DNA from: an uncultured Eubacteriales bacterium
GTDB taxonomy: Bacteria > Bacillota > Clostridia > Oscillospirales > CAG-272
Length of the DNA stretch: 33,124 nucleotides
Reading direction: 5' to 3'
NCBI GenBank assembly: GCA_900542425.1
Contig: UQNQ01000017.1
Coordinates: forward strand, 1 to 33,124
In this document: positions 1-8,870 of the stretch, in pieces
Layout: every line of letters begins with the position of its first letter
How positions within the stretch are numbered: position 1 is the first letter of the stretch
Made by a program: the position numbers and the translations under genes
The notes under the pieces: model-generated
Told to the model about the DNA's origin: nothing
The model's input: only the letters and a program-made list of their open reading frames with translations
Database searches by the model: none

Positions 1-87
1 TATCATTATTTATAATTATAAATATTTAACGGTCAAAAAACAAATAACACTGTTTTGAAATCCGGCTCAAAAGGAGGAAGCCTTTTG

Positions 88-1095
88 ATGGAAAATATAA
101 CTGACCGCTTGGCGGGTATGTCTGCGCAGGGCGTATTTGCCGCAATCTGTAAAAATCTCAGACGAAATGCCGTCTGCGGTGCTTCCGCTGTCGAAAAACG
201 ATTCGCGTATATCAAAGAGGAGGCGGATGCTCTTGCGCATCGTATTGAGCGTGTGACCGGATGTACGGATATTGTAGATGCGATTCTGACAACGGATGAA
301 GCGGCGCATCTTTATCGGGAATGTTTGAAAAATACGGCATCAGAGGTTCCTTTCGGCAATGTCAATCGTGCCGAGCATCCGTATTTTTGCCGGATGCAGA
401 ATAGATTTGACCGACTTTATCTGTGTCGATGCCTGGCGGGGCTGTCTGCTCCGCGGGATTTGAAAACTTTGATTCCGCTTGTGTGCGGAAATCTTGCCGA
501 TCTTCCGGCCGGACGAGAAAAAAAGGTGGCTTTTCTTAGAAACAGACAAGCATCCCGTGCATTTGAGCGGTTTGCAAAATATCTCGGCGGCGTTTCCGCT
601 GTTTATGAGGATAATTTTCAGAATGCATGCGAATCTGTTTATACAGGAGAGGCGACATACGCAATTATTCCGATTGCCAGTACTTCCGACGGGCGACTTA
701 ACAGCTTTTATCGTCAGATGGAAAAGTATGAGCTCAGTATTGTTCTTTGTTGTGATATTGATTCGGATGACGGGGAAAATTCGACGACATTTGCGCTTGT
801 ATATCGGGACAGGGTGTACATTGAAACAGGCGGAACTCCGCTTTATGAGTGCAAAATTACGTTTGACAACATAACGGATCTTGCCGGACTTGCGGATGCC
901 GCGGAATATTTCGGTGCTACACTGGAATCTGTCGAGGCGCTGCCGGTCATGTTTTCGGGGCGCGCAAATGCTTTCGATATGGTTTTCGGACTTACCGGCG
1001 CTGAAATCAGCGGATTTTTCTCTTATCTTGCGCTTGAATATCCGCAAACGGCAGCGGTGGGAATCTATGACAGAACGGAGATGACATCCTCATGA
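88..1095 (+). CDS. Unknown protein with prephenate-dehydratase-like central region
   Basis: The start is the ATG at 88, ten bases after an AAGGAGG site at 71-77; the reading frame is open further upstream but without a better site. The product is about 335 residues with no signal peptide or membrane segment. The N-terminal third is helical and charged. The middle contains the pattern ACESVYTGEATYAIIPIAST followed by a kYELsIV segment, which resembles the prephenate dehydratase core (F-AV-G-aDY-vvPIENS, then an L-IV strand). The last 90 residues could be an ACT-like regulatory fold. The canonical ENS of dehydratases reads AST here, so the catalytic residues look altered and I do not assign enzymatic activity. 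The stop overlaps the ruvC start (ATGA), so it is translationally coupled to the Holliday-junction genes. The resemblance is by eye only. Confidence 0.7.
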   Translation: MENITDRLAGMSAQGVFAAICKNLRRNAVCGASAVEKRFAYIKEEADALAHRIERVTGCTDIVDAILTTDEAAHLYRECLKNTASEVPFGNVNRAEHPYFCRMQNRFDRLYLCRCLAGLSAPRDLKTLIPLVCGNLADLPAGREKKVAFLRNRQASRAFERFAKYLGGVSAVYEDNFQNACESVYTGEATYAIIPIASTSDGRLNSFYRQMEKYELSIVLCCDIDSDDGENSTTFALVYRDRVYIETGGTPLYECKITFDNITDLAGLADAAEYFGATLESVEALPVMFSGRANAFDMVFGLTGAEISGFFSYLALEYPQTAAVGIYDRTEMTSS

Positions 1096-1607
1096 TTATC
1101 CTCGGAATTGATCCGGGAATTGCGATTGTCGGGTATGGCGTGATTGAATATCGGAATTCTGTATTTAAAACACTTGCAATGGGATCAATCCAGACGCCCT
1201 CGGGAATTGACGTGGAGCGCAGGCTTGAAATGGTATATGACGATATGTGCGAATTGATTGACTTATATCGTCCCGATGAAATGGCGATTGAGGAGCTTTT
1301 TTTCAATACCAATCAGAAGACGGCGATTGCGGTGGCGGAAGCAAGAGGGGTGATCCTGCTTGCTGCCATGAAGAAAAATATAAGAATCAGTGAATATACA
1401 CCTCTTCAGGTCAAGCAGTCTGTCGTCGGATACGGAAGAGCGGAAAAGGCACAGGTAATCTCACTTGTGAAAATGATTTTAAAATTGGAGCATGCGCCAA
1501 AGCTTGATGATACGGCGGACGCGCTTGCGCTGGCGATTTGTCATGCGCATTGCGGCGGCTCTAAAATGCAGGGGTATTATAATCAAAAAAAACAGAAATT
1601 GCTGTAA
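1092..1607 (+). CDS. ruvC: Crossover junction endodeoxyribonuclease RuvC
   Basis: RuvC is the dimeric Holliday-junction resolvase that cuts branched recombination intermediates after RuvAB branch migration. The 171-residue product has the usual family length. It begins with the GIDPGIAIVGYG strand containing the first catalytic Asp (residue 7). It also has IEELFF (Glu 67/68) and the C-terminal KLDDTADALALA with Asp 139/140 and Asp 143, which correspond to the four acidic metal ligands of the E. coli enzyme. Its ATG overlaps the stop of the preceding gene by four bases, and ruvA follows after 18 bases. The ruvC-ruvA-ruvB order is standard for this phylum, so the identification is secure. Confidence 0.97.
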   Translation: MIILGIDPGIAIVGYGVIEYRNSVFKTLAMGSIQTPSGIDVERRLEMVYDDMCELIDLYRPDEMAIEELFFNTNQKTAIAVAEARGVILLAAMKKNIRISEYTPLQVKQSVVGYGRAEKAQVISLVKMILKLEHAPKLDDTADALALAICHAHCGGSKMQGYYNQKKQKLL

Positions 1608-1625
1608 CGGAAGCGGGGTTCACAC

Positions 1626-2237
1626 ATGTTTTATTATCTGAAAGGCGAGCTTGTCTTAACAGAACCGTCGGTGGCGGTGATTGACTGCGGAGGCGTCGGG
1701 TATAAGCTTACCATCAGCAAAAATACGCTGTCTCATCTCTCGAGACTTGGGGAAACGGTATGTCTGTATACGCATTTTTACGTTCGAGAGGAAGCGGTGG
1801 AGCTTCTCGGCTTTTACTCGACAGAGGAACTTGCCGCATTTAAGCTTTTGATTTCCGTTTCAGGCATCGGACCCAAAGCGGCGATGGCAGTTCTTTCCGT
1901 GTTGACGCCGGAGAAATTTGCGCTTGCCGTTACAACTGGGGACGCCAAGGCCATTTCCAAAGCGCAAGGCGTTGGCAGCAAGATGGCTGCCCGTGTTGTG
2001 CTGGAGCTTAAGGATAAGGTGGCAAAGGAATTTTCTGCGGAAATTGCGGCGGCGGAGCCGGAGGTCTCGGATACAGAAGAGACGGTACTCGGAAATGTAG
2101 ACGAAGCTATTACCGCATTGATGGTGCTGGGGTATACCAGACAGGAGGCACAGGCGGCGCTGAAAGGGATTGCTCCGCTGCTTCCTCTGGAAGATATGAT
2201 TACGGCTGCACTTCGCAAAATGGGTGCGAAGCTGTAA
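1626..2237 (+). CDS. ruvA: Holliday junction branch migration protein RuvA
   Basis: RuvA binds four-way junctions as a tetramer and loads the RuvB motor. The 203-residue product has the N-terminal OB-fold beginning MFYYLKGELV. It then has tandem helix-hairpin-helix motifs, visible as VSGIGPKAAMAVLS and AQGVGSKMAARVVLELKDK, around residues 75-130. After an acidic linker comes the small C-terminal domain (ALMVLGYTRQEAQAAL) that contacts RuvB. Length and domain order are typical. The SD before the ATG is weak (GCGGGG), which suggests partial coupling to ruvC. ruvB follows after about 60 bases containing a small hairpin. Confidence 0.97.
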   Translation: MFYYLKGELVLTEPSVAVIDCGGVGYKLTISKNTLSHLSRLGETVCLYTHFYVREEAVELLGFYSTEELAAFKLLISVSGIGPKAAMAVLSVLTPEKFALAVTTGDAKAISKAQGVGSKMAARVVLELKDKVAKEFSAEIAAAEPEVSDTEETVLGNVDEAITALMVLGYTRQEAQAALKGIAPLLPLEDMITAALRKMGAKL

Positions 2238-2261
2238 AGCACCGGAATGCACGGTGACAGC
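2231..2261 (+). other. Hairpin in the ruvA-ruvB gap
   Basis: GCTGT (2231-2235) pairs with ACAGC (2257-2261), and CACCG (2240-2244) pairs with CGGTG (2252-2256). This gives ten base pairs with a four-base bulge. No U-run follows, so it is not an intrinsic terminator. It overlaps the ruvA stop codon and could affect coupling or RNA stability, though it may equally be incidental. Confidence 0.3.
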
Positions 2262-2300
2262 TGATACTGCGAGATTTCATCGGAAAGGATGCGGCAAATA

Positions 2301-3383
2301 ATGATTAACAAATTTGAATCCCGAAATCAGGATGACTATACCGAGGATGACCGGCTTGTAAACGCTTCGGCGCGCGATGAGGATACCGAACTTGATTTTG
2401 GACTGCGTCCGCAGACGCTGGATGAATATGTCGGACAGGAAAAGGCAAAAGAAAGTCTCAGAATTTATATTGAAGCAGCAAAAATGAGAGGAGAAGCGCT
2501 CGATCATGTGTTGCTGTACGGTCCTCCGGGACTTGGCAAAACAACGCTTTCCGCTATCATTGCCAATGAACTCGGTGTCAATATTCGGATCACTTCGGGA
2601 CCTGCCATTGAAAAACAAGGTGATCTTGCGGCGCTGCTTACCAATCTTGGAAAGAACGACGTTCTTTTTATTGATGAAATCCACAGGCTTTCCCGGAATA
2701 TTGAGGAGATTCTGTATCCGGCAATGGAGGATTACTCCCTTGATATTATCATTGGCAAGGGACCGGCGGCAAGGAGTATCCGGCTGCCGCTTGAAAAATT
2801 CACCTTGATCGGCGCGACAACAAGAGCCGGGCAACTGACGACCCCTTTGCGTGACAGATTTGGCGTTCTGTTAAGACTTGAGCTTTATACGCCTGATGAG
2901 CTTGTTCGGATTATCAAACGCAGCGCCGGCATTTTAAATATCGACATCGGTGCGGACGGCGCGGCGGAAATTGCCAAGCGTTCGCGCGGAACGCCGCGTA
3001 TTGCAAACCGTCTTCTCAAACGCGTGCGGGATTTTGCTCAGGTGAAAGGAGACGGCCGGATAACCGCTGAGGTGGCGGACCGCGCACTTGGTATGCTCGA
3101 GATTGATAAGCTTGGTCTTGATAACGTGGACAGACGGATGCTGGAATCGATCATTCGGTTTTATGACGGGGGACCTGTCGGCATTGATACGCTTGCCGCG
3201 ACGATTGGGGAAGAGGCAGTAACCATTGAGGATGTGTATGAGCCGTATTTGATTCAGATCGGTTTTCTCAACCGAACCCAACGCGGACGCTGTGTGACAA
3301 GACTGGCCTATGAGCATCTGGGTATTCCGTTTCAGAATGCTTTTGCCGGCGGTGCGGCATCAGCTCCGGAAGACGTGACATAG
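2301..3383 (+). CDS. ruvB: Holliday junction branch migration ATPase RuvB
   Basis: RuvB is the AAA+ hexameric motor that drives branch migration with RuvA. I start at the ATG at 2301, which has a GGAAAGGA site at 2282-2289. The in-frame ATG at 2289 overlaps that site and has no SD of its own. The product is about 360 residues, slightly long because of an acidic N-terminal extension (DDYTEDDRLV). The core shows LRPQTLDEYVGQ, Walker A GPPGLGKTTLS, Walker B FIDEIHR, the sensor region GATTRAG with arginine finger TPLRDRFG, and the C-terminal winged helix ending TQRGRCVTRLAYEHLG. All catalytic elements are present. Confidence 0.97.
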   Translation: MINKFESRNQDDYTEDDRLVNASARDEDTELDFGLRPQTLDEYVGQEKAKESLRIYIEAAKMRGEALDHVLLYGPPGLGKTTLSAIIANELGVNIRITSGPAIEKQGDLAALLTNLGKNDVLFIDEIHRLSRNIEEILYPAMEDYSLDIIIGKGPAARSIRLPLEKFTLIGATTRAGQLTTPLRDRFGVLLRLELYTPDELVRIIKRSAGILNIDIGADGAAEIAKRSRGTPRIANRLLKRVRDFAQVKGDGRITAEVADRALGMLEIDKLGLDNVDRRMLESIIRFYDGGPVGIDTLAATIGEEAVTIEDVYEPYLIQIGFLNRTQRGRCVTRLAYEHLGIPFQNAFAGGAASAPEDVT

Positions 3384-3423
3384 AGGAGAATGGCGGCATT
3401 CCCGCTGAAGGATGGAGAAAATC

Positions 3424-4293
3424 ATGTGGAAGGCAGATCGGTGGATAGATTATGAGCTTTGTGACGCCTCCGACGGCGAACGGCTCGAAAAATGGGGCAA
3501 ATATATTCTTAAGCGCCCCGACCCTCAAATTATATGGAAGCAGGAGAAAAAAAGTCCTCTGTGGAATGCGGCGGATGCCATTTATACCAGAGAGGGCGGC
3601 GGCGGACGCTGGACAAAATTGGATGTTCCGGAATCGTGGACCATACGGTATGGACAGCTTTGCTTCAAAATCAAGCCGATGGGTTTCAAACATACAGGGC
3701 TTTTTCCGGAGCAAGCTGTCAACTGGGATTGGTTTTCGGAGCAAATCCGGAAAGCCGGACGTCCGGTGCGGGTTTTGAATCTTTTTGCTTATACCGGAGG
3801 TGCCACGGTCGCGGCAGCGGCAGCAGGAGCGGATGTCTATCATGTCGACGCAGCAAAAAACATGGTAGCCCAAGCGAAAGAAAATGCACGGCTTTCCGGA
3901 CTTGACGGAGCGAATATCCGTTATTATGTCGACGACTGTACGCGCTTTTTGCAGGTTGCGCTGAAAAAAGGAATCCGATATGATGCCATTATTATGGATC
4001 CGCCTTCTTATGGACGCGGCCCTTCAGGGGAGGTTTGGAAGCTGGAGGATTGCATCGGCGAATTTGTCGAGCTTGCCACAGGAGTATTATCGGAACATCC
4101 GCTTTTCTTTCTTTTGAATTCTTATACGGCGGGCTTGTCTGCGTCTACAATGGGATATATTTTGAAGCTTAAGCTTGAAAAAAAGCGGGGCGGGATCGTT
4201 TTCGCCGATGAAATCGGACTTCCCGTTACACAGACAGGAGGGGTTCTTCCGTGCGGCGCATCGGCAAGATGGATTCAATCGGAAAACAATTGA
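3424..4293 (+). CDS. Class I SAM-dependent methyltransferase, RlmI-like (C-terminal half only)
   Basis: This is a predicted S-adenosylmethionine-dependent RNA methyltransferase related to the catalytic half of the 23S rRNA m5C methyltransferase RlmI. I choose the ATG at 3424, six bases after GGAG at 3414-3417, giving a protein of 289 residues that starts MWKADRW; an in-frame ATG at 3412 is less well placed. Visible elements are the SAM-binding motif I LNLFAYTGGATVAAAAAGA, the acidic VDAAKN loop, and the catalytic IIMDPPSYGRGPSGE motif. The N-terminal PUA domain of full-length RlmI is absent, as in other short Clostridial homologues. The exact substrate base is not determined. It sits between ruvB and the ECF transporter genes in the same transcription run. 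Confidence 0.85.
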   Translation: MWKADRWIDYELCDASDGERLEKWGKYILKRPDPQIIWKQEKKSPLWNAADAIYTREGGGGRWTKLDVPESWTIRYGQLCFKIKPMGFKHTGLFPEQAVNWDWFSEQIRKAGRPVRVLNLFAYTGGATVAAAAAGADVYHVDAAKNMVAQAKENARLSGLDGANIRYYVDDCTRFLQVALKKGIRYDAIIMDPPSYGRGPSGEVWKLEDCIGEFVELATGVLSEHPLFFLLNSYTAGLSASTMGYILKLKLEKKRGGIVFADEIGLPVTQTGGVLPCGASARWIQSENN

Positions 4294-4306
4294 ATTGGGA
4301 GAAACA

Positions 4307-5188
4307 ATGGCTGAAACAATTATAAAGATGGAAAACCTTTCTTTTTCCTATGAAGAGGAAGGAAACCGGATTCCTGTGATTGAAAATCTGGATCTGGAAA
4401 TAGAAAAAGGAAGTTTTGTTGCCGTACTCGGACATAATGGCTCCGGCAAAAGTACGCTTGCCAAACTTATCAATCTGATTTTGACGCCGACTGCGGGGAG
4501 CTTGTATCTGTTCGGGAAAAAAATCGATGAAAAAGAGATTACGGAAGACGAATTGTATGAACTCCGGCGCAGGATTGGAATGGTATTTCAGAATCCGGAT
4601 AACCAACTTGTTGCGACCGTCGTTGAGGAGGATGTCGCGTTCGGCCCCGAAAATCTCGGCGTGCCAACCGATGAAATCCGAAAACGGGTGGACGATGCTT
4701 TGGATATTGTCGGAATGCGGGATTTTGCACGCCACTCTCCTCATCAGCTGTCCGGCGGTCAAAAGCAGCGTGTGGCAATTGCGGGAATTATTGCACTGCG
4801 TCCGGACGTTATTATTTTCGATGAAGCGACGGCAATGCTGGATCCGCGTGGAAGAGCGGATGTTTTATCCACAATCGAAAAGCTGAATCGTGATTTCGGA
4901 ACAACGATTATTCATATTACTCACTATATGGAGGAAGCGATCCGCGCCGGGCGCGTGATCGTCATTGATGACGGGAAAATCAAACTTGACGGAACACCGA
5001 GAGAAGTTTTTTCGGCAGTGGACGCGGTAAAAGCCGCGGGACTTGATGTCCCGCAGGTGACAGAACTGATGCTGGAAATCAGACGGGATGGATTTCTTCT
5101 TCCCGCAGATACCCTGACGTTTGCAGAGGGCGCCGATGCCATCGAAGCATATATCTTACAAAGCAAGGACAAAAAGGAACATTCATGA
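4307..5188 (+). CDS. ecfA1: Energy-coupling factor transporter ATPase EcfA1
   Basis: This is one of two ATPase subunits of the shared ECF module that powers vitamin uptake through interchangeable S components. The ATG at 4307 follows TTGGGAG, and the product is 293 residues. The open frame extends further upstream, but that part lies inside the methyltransferase gene. Visible motifs are Walker A GHNGSGKST, the Q-loop VFQNPDNQL typical of EcfA, signature LSGGQKQR, Walker B VIIFDEATAMLDP and the H-loop IHITHYM. The stop overlaps the ecfA2 start by four bases (ATGA). The S components that could use this module in the window are the FolT domain at 24550 and BioY at 27686. Confidence 0.95.
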   Translation: MAETIIKMENLSFSYEEEGNRIPVIENLDLEIEKGSFVAVLGHNGSGKSTLAKLINLILTPTAGSLYLFGKKIDEKEITEDELYELRRRIGMVFQNPDNQLVATVVEEDVAFGPENLGVPTDEIRKRVDDALDIVGMRDFARHSPHQLSGGQKQRVAIAGIIALRPDVIIFDEATAMLDPRGRADVLSTIEKLNRDFGTTIIHITHYMEEAIRAGRVIVIDDGKIKLDGTPREVFSAVDAVKAAGLDVPQVTELMLEIRRDGFLLPADTLTFAEGADAIEAYILQSKDKKEHS

Positions 5189-6048
5189 ATGCAGCAGAAT
5201 TACGCGGCGTATCGTACATTTACAGCGAAAACACTCCGTTTTGCAAGGTAGCTGTCAATGATATCGATATTTCGTTTGAAGAAAAAATAATTACGGGAAT
5301 CATCGGTCATACCGGTTCCGGCAAATCAACAATTTCTCAGCTTTTGAACGGGCTTCTGAAACCGTCCTCCGGAACGGTATCGATTGATGGGAAAAATATT
5401 TGGGAAGAGCCAAAAAAGATAAGGGAAGTCCGTTTTACGGTTGGCCTTGTGTTTCAATATCCGGAATATCAGCTTTTTGAAGAAACTGTATATCGGGATA
5501 TTGCTTTCGGCCCTAAAAATATGGGACTTGACGAAACGGAAATCGACGGGCGTGTCCGTGCGGCAGCGGAACTTGTGGGACTGACGCCTGATTTTTTTGA
5601 AAAATCGCCGTTTGATCTCTCCGGAGGACAGAAACGGCGTGTCGCAATCGCCGGCGTGATGGCGATGAGACCTAAAATTTTGATTTTGGATGAACCGGCG
5701 GCAGGGCTTGACCCTCGCGGCAGAGATGAGATTATATCCAGAATTGTGGAGTATCGGAAAAAGACAGATTCTACCGTGATTATGATCAGCCATAGTATGG
5801 AGGATATGGCGGCATATTGCGATAAAATTCTTGTTATGAACGAAGCAAAGCCGTTTTTGTATGGTACGCCTGCCGATGTATTTGGAAAAGCGGAAACGCT
5901 GGAAAGCGTCGGACTTTCGGTCCCTCAGGTCACAAAACTTATGATAGAGCTTCATAAACGAGGATATCCGGTACGTACCGATATCTATACCGTTGCTCAG
6001 GCAAAAGCTGAGGTGGAACGCCTGATTGGGGGTGGAATGACATGCTGA
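5185..6048 (+). CDS. ecfA2: Energy-coupling factor transporter ATPase EcfA2
   Basis: This is the second ATPase of the ECF module and forms a heterodimer with EcfA1. The product is 287 residues. It shows Walker A GHTGSGKST, Q-loop VFQYPEYQLFEETV (the QLFEETV extension is typical of EcfA2), signature LSGGQKRR, Walker B ILILDEPAAGLDP and H-loop ISHSM. It overlaps ecfA1 by four bases and ecfT by seven, so the three subunits are probably translated in fixed ratio. No S component lies next to it, as expected for a group II (shared) ECF system. Confidence 0.95.
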   Translation: MNAAELRGVSYIYSENTPFCKVAVNDIDISFEEKIITGIIGHTGSGKSTISQLLNGLLKPSSGTVSIDGKNIWEEPKKIREVRFTVGLVFQYPEYQLFEETVYRDIAFGPKNMGLDETEIDGRVRAAAELVGLTPDFFEKSPFDLSGGQKRRVAIAGVMAMRPKILILDEPAAGLDPRGRDEIISRIVEYRKKTDSTVIMISHSMEDMAAYCDKILVMNEAKPFLYGTPADVFGKAETLESVGLSVPQVTKLMIELHKRGYPVRTDIYTVAQAKAEVERLIGGGMTC

Positions 6049-6863
6049 AGGATGTAACACTTGGACAATATTTTCCAGGAAATTCCATTCTCCATAAGCT
6101 CGATCCGCGGATGAAGCTGATCCTTTCGATTTTATATATTGTTTTGATTTTTTTGGCAAAGGGTGTTACCGCATACGCGCTGGTCGTGTTTTTCACGGTT
6201 TTCCTGATTGCGATTTCCAAGATCCCAGTGAGAACCATTTTAAAAAGCTTAAAGCCGCTCGTCATCGTTTTGATTATCACTGCATTCATCAATGTTTTTT
6301 GGAACGGAGGTACAACTCCGCTTTTCACCATATGGAAAATCACCGTTTATCAGGAAGGTGTGATCCGTGCGGCTGCAATGGCGCTGCGCATTATCCTTTT
6401 GATGGCAGGTACGAGCGTTATCCTGACGTATACGACATCTCCGATTGCTTTAACGGACGCGATAGAAAGACTTTTGTCACCTCTTCGTGTCATAAAAATT
6501 CCGGTGCATGAATTTGCTATGATGATGACGATTGCACTGCGCTTTATTCCGACACTCATTGAGGAAACGGAGAAGATTATGAATGCGCAAAAGGCCAGAG
6601 GAGCGGACTTTGAATCCGGAAATTTAATCAAAAAGGCAAAAGCGTTGGTCCCTGTTTTGATTCCGCTGTTTATATCCTCCTTCCGGCGTGCGGAAGAACT
6701 GGCAACCGCCATGGAATGCCGCTGTTACCGCGGCGGCAAGGGAAGAACACGCATGACGGTACTTCATTTGAAAGCTCGTGATTTTCTGTTTGCGTTTTTT
6801 GTATGTGCCGTTATTACGGGCATTGTGCTTTTGAATGTATATTTTCCCGTTTATACGATATAA
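6042..6863 (+). CDS. ecfT: Energy-coupling factor transporter transmembrane protein EcfT
   Basis: EcfT is the membrane scaffold that couples EcfA1A2 ATP hydrolysis to the S component. The product is 273 residues with the start ATG in a GGGGGTGGAATGACATG context. It begins with the typical GQYFPGNSILHKLDPRMKL segment. Hydrophobic membrane segments follow, and then the cytoplasmic coupling helices with the two arginine motifs, AQKARGADFESG and MECRCYRGGKGR, which insert into the ATPase grooves. Length and order match the family. The 3' neighbour truA is 27 bases away. Confidence 0.95.
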   Translation: MLKDVTLGQYFPGNSILHKLDPRMKLILSILYIVLIFLAKGVTAYALVVFFTVFLIAISKIPVRTILKSLKPLVIVLIITAFINVFWNGGTTPLFTIWKITVYQEGVIRAAAMALRIILLMAGTSVILTYTTSPIALTDAIERLLSPLRVIKIPVHEFAMMMTIALRFIPTLIEETEKIMNAQKARGADFESGNLIKKAKALVPVLIPLFISSFRRAEELATAMECRCYRGGKGRTRMTVLHLKARDFLFAFFVCAVITGIVLLNVYFPVYTI

Positions 6864-6890
6864 AATCATTCCTATATGGGAGGGCTATGG

Positions 6891-7634
6891 ATGAAGCATT
6901 TGCTGCGTCTTTCTTATCTCGGAACTCGTTATTGCGGCTTTCAGGTGCAGCCAAACGGAAATACCATCCAAGCGGAGCTTCAAAATGCCGCGTCTAAGCT
7001 TTTTTGTACTGCCTGCGGCATTACAGGGTGCAGCCGGACAGACAGCGGCGTCCATGCGCTTGAATATTTTGCCGTGCTTGAGGAGCATGGTTCTGTGGAT
7101 ATTCCGGAAGAGGCTGTGCCGCGTGCAATCAATACCTATTTACCGGCGGATATTATGGTTTCACAAAGCAGAAGAGTTCCGGAGAGCTTTTCGATTCGCC
7201 GGCAGGTTACGGGAAAAGAATATTTATATTTGATTTGGAACGGAGAATATCGAAATCCTTTTTATATAGACCGAGCGTTATTTTATCCGAGGCCACTGGA
7301 TTTTGAGAAAATAAAGACAGCGTTTCCGTATTTTCTCGGAACACATGATTTTCGTTCTTTTATGGCGAGTGGAAGTGAAATTGCGGATACTGTCAGGACA
7401 ATAACCGACATTCACATGGAGCGGGATAATGATTTTGTAAAAATATTGGTTTCGGCAGACGGATTTTTGTATAATATGGTAAGGATTCTTGTCGGTACTT
7501 TGCTTGAAATATCAGAAGGAAAAATTCCCGTGGAACAGCTTCTGTCTGTGATTGCAGATGGAAAAAGAGAAAATGTCGGTCGGACGGTTCCGGCAGAAGG
7601 ATTGTATTTAAATCGAGTATGGGTTGATATGTAA
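6891..7634 (+). CDS. truA: tRNA pseudouridine(38-40) synthase TruA
   Basis: TruA converts uridines 38-40 in the tRNA anticodon arm to pseudouridine. The start is the ATG at 6891, six bases after TGGGAGGG; an in-frame ATG at 6876 lies upstream of that site and is less likely. The 247-residue product has RLSYLGTRYCGFQVQ at the N-terminus. It has the catalytic-Asp motif GCSRTDSGVHA, the HDFRSFMASGSE segment and the C-terminal FLYNMVRILVGTLLEI. ecfT-truA linkage is common in Bacillota. I see nothing unusual in it. Confidence 0.96.
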   Translation: MKHLLRLSYLGTRYCGFQVQPNGNTIQAELQNAASKLFCTACGITGCSRTDSGVHALEYFAVLEEHGSVDIPEEAVPRAINTYLPADIMVSQSRRVPESFSIRRQVTGKEYLYLIWNGEYRNPFYIDRALFYPRPLDFEKIKTAFPYFLGTHDFRSFMASGSEIADTVRTITDIHMERDNDFVKILVSADGFLYNMVRILVGTLLEISEGKIPVEQLLSVIADGKRENVGRTVPAEGLYLNRVWVDM

Positions 7635-7661
7635 GCTCGCCCGCGAAAGGAGAAATTGCCG

Positions 7662-8846
7662 ATGTTTGGAAAATTCAAAAGAAAAAAACAGGCACAAGCT
7701 CCGGAAAATTTACCCGAAACCGGTATTTATTATCGAAAATCGGCAGATAAATATCATATTGGCTCTCGAATTGTTTTGCTTTTTCTTGCCATTTTTATAA
7801 TTGGCATGCTGCTTGCAGGTCATGAAAAAATGAAAGGAGAAAATTTCCGGTATCTTTTTAAGGCTGCCAGTCTTGCTGCCGTGTCCGTAGAACAGCCATA
7901 TTCGGATATTTCCTATCTGGCAGATAAGAATACAAACTTCGCGCTGTATGGGGAAAATCTTGCTGTCATCGGAACCGGAAACGCAGCTTTGTATCATCCG
8001 TCCGGCGAGTGTTTATTCCGTGCGGATACCGGCGGGGTGACTGCTGTAGACACATCCGGTAAGTACATGGCGGTTTATGTTCCGGGTGAGAAGTCAGTTT
8101 CTTTTTATCATTCCTTTGCAAAAGTCCACGTGCAGACTTATGAAGCGTCGGTGGGAATGGCTGTGGTTGCCGAAAACGGGACATATGCTGTATCCGTTAC
8201 GGAAGGCTCCGGATCTTCTGTTTATGTATATGATTCAGGATTTCGTTCGCTTTATGATTGGAATCTGCAAAATGCGGTTATCTTTGATATGGCGATTTCT
8301 TCCGACGGAAAAACCATAGCGGTACTGACACTATCTTTTTCCTCCGGTTCCTATTATACGGAACTTACCGTCAAAAATATCAGGACAGGTAAAACGGTGG
8401 CATGTGAAAAATTTGATGGAAAAAAGCCTGTTTATGTGGAGTTTTTCTCCGATGGAGGCTTTTTTGCAGCGCTGGATGACGAACTTTTTTTCTATCGTTC
8501 AAGCGGAGCAAAAGCATCTCAGGTATCCATGACCGATGCAGATTCTTCCCGATACAGTATAGATGACGATGCCGTCGCTGTTCTGGTATCATCTTACCGG
8601 ACGGTTGTTTATTCTTCCCGGGGAGATATGATTTCTGAGGTTATGCTGGACGGAAGAATATTTGATATGGAATATCATAATGGAACGCTTTATTTTCTTT
8701 CGGATACGGCGGTTTATCTTTATGATACGGCGTCTAAAATTTCTAAAGAATACCGGATAGACGGAGGTACTTTGGATTTTCTTATGCTTGATGACGGAAG
8801 TATTCTGCTTTGCGGAGATTCCGGGATCAAGCGTCTAATTCCCTAA
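7662..8846 (+). CDS. DUF5711-family membrane-anchored beta-propeller protein
   Basis: The start is the ATG at 7662, nine bases after AAAGGAG; a TTG two codons earlier is less likely. The product is about 394 residues. A short basic cytoplasmic tail (KFKRKKQ) is followed by one membrane helix at about residues 30-48 (IVLLFLAIFIIGMLLAG). An extracellular region of repeating beta strands follows, with periodic YDSG, SSDGKTIAVLT and EFFSDGGFFA motifs that look like PQQ/WD-type propeller blades. This matches the Clostridial DUF5711 family, whose function is unknown. It sits between truA and the CvpA-like gene, so a cell-envelope role is an inference from topology only. Confidence 0.75.
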   Translation: MFGKFKRKKQAQAPENLPETGIYYRKSADKYHIGSRIVLLFLAIFIIGMLLAGHEKMKGENFRYLFKAASLAAVSVEQPYSDISYLADKNTNFALYGENLAVIGTGNAALYHPSGECLFRADTGGVTAVDTSGKYMAVYVPGEKSVSFYHSFAKVHVQTYEASVGMAVVAENGTYAVSVTEGSGSSVYVYDSGFRSLYDWNLQNAVIFDMAISSDGKTIAVLTLSFSSGSYYTELTVKNIRTGKTVACEKFDGKKPVYVEFFSDGGFFAALDDELFFYRSSGAKASQVSMTDADSSRYSIDDDAVAVLVSSYRTVVYSSRGDMISEVMLDGRIFDMEYHNGTLYFLSDTAVYLYDTASKISKEYRIDGGTLDFLMLDDGSILLCGDSGIKRLIP

Positions 8847-8870
8847 AAAGAAAGTGAGGAATTCTTAAAA

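Noticed and set aside
340..1047. 235-codon open frame on the minus strand
   Set aside because: It is fully antisense to the better supported gene at 88-1095, lacks an SD and has a Lys/Arg/Ser-rich composition typical of shadow frames.
5326..6159. 277-codon minus-strand frame
   Set aside because: It is antisense to ecfA2 and ecfT, whose motifs are certain; there is no SD and no recognisable domain.
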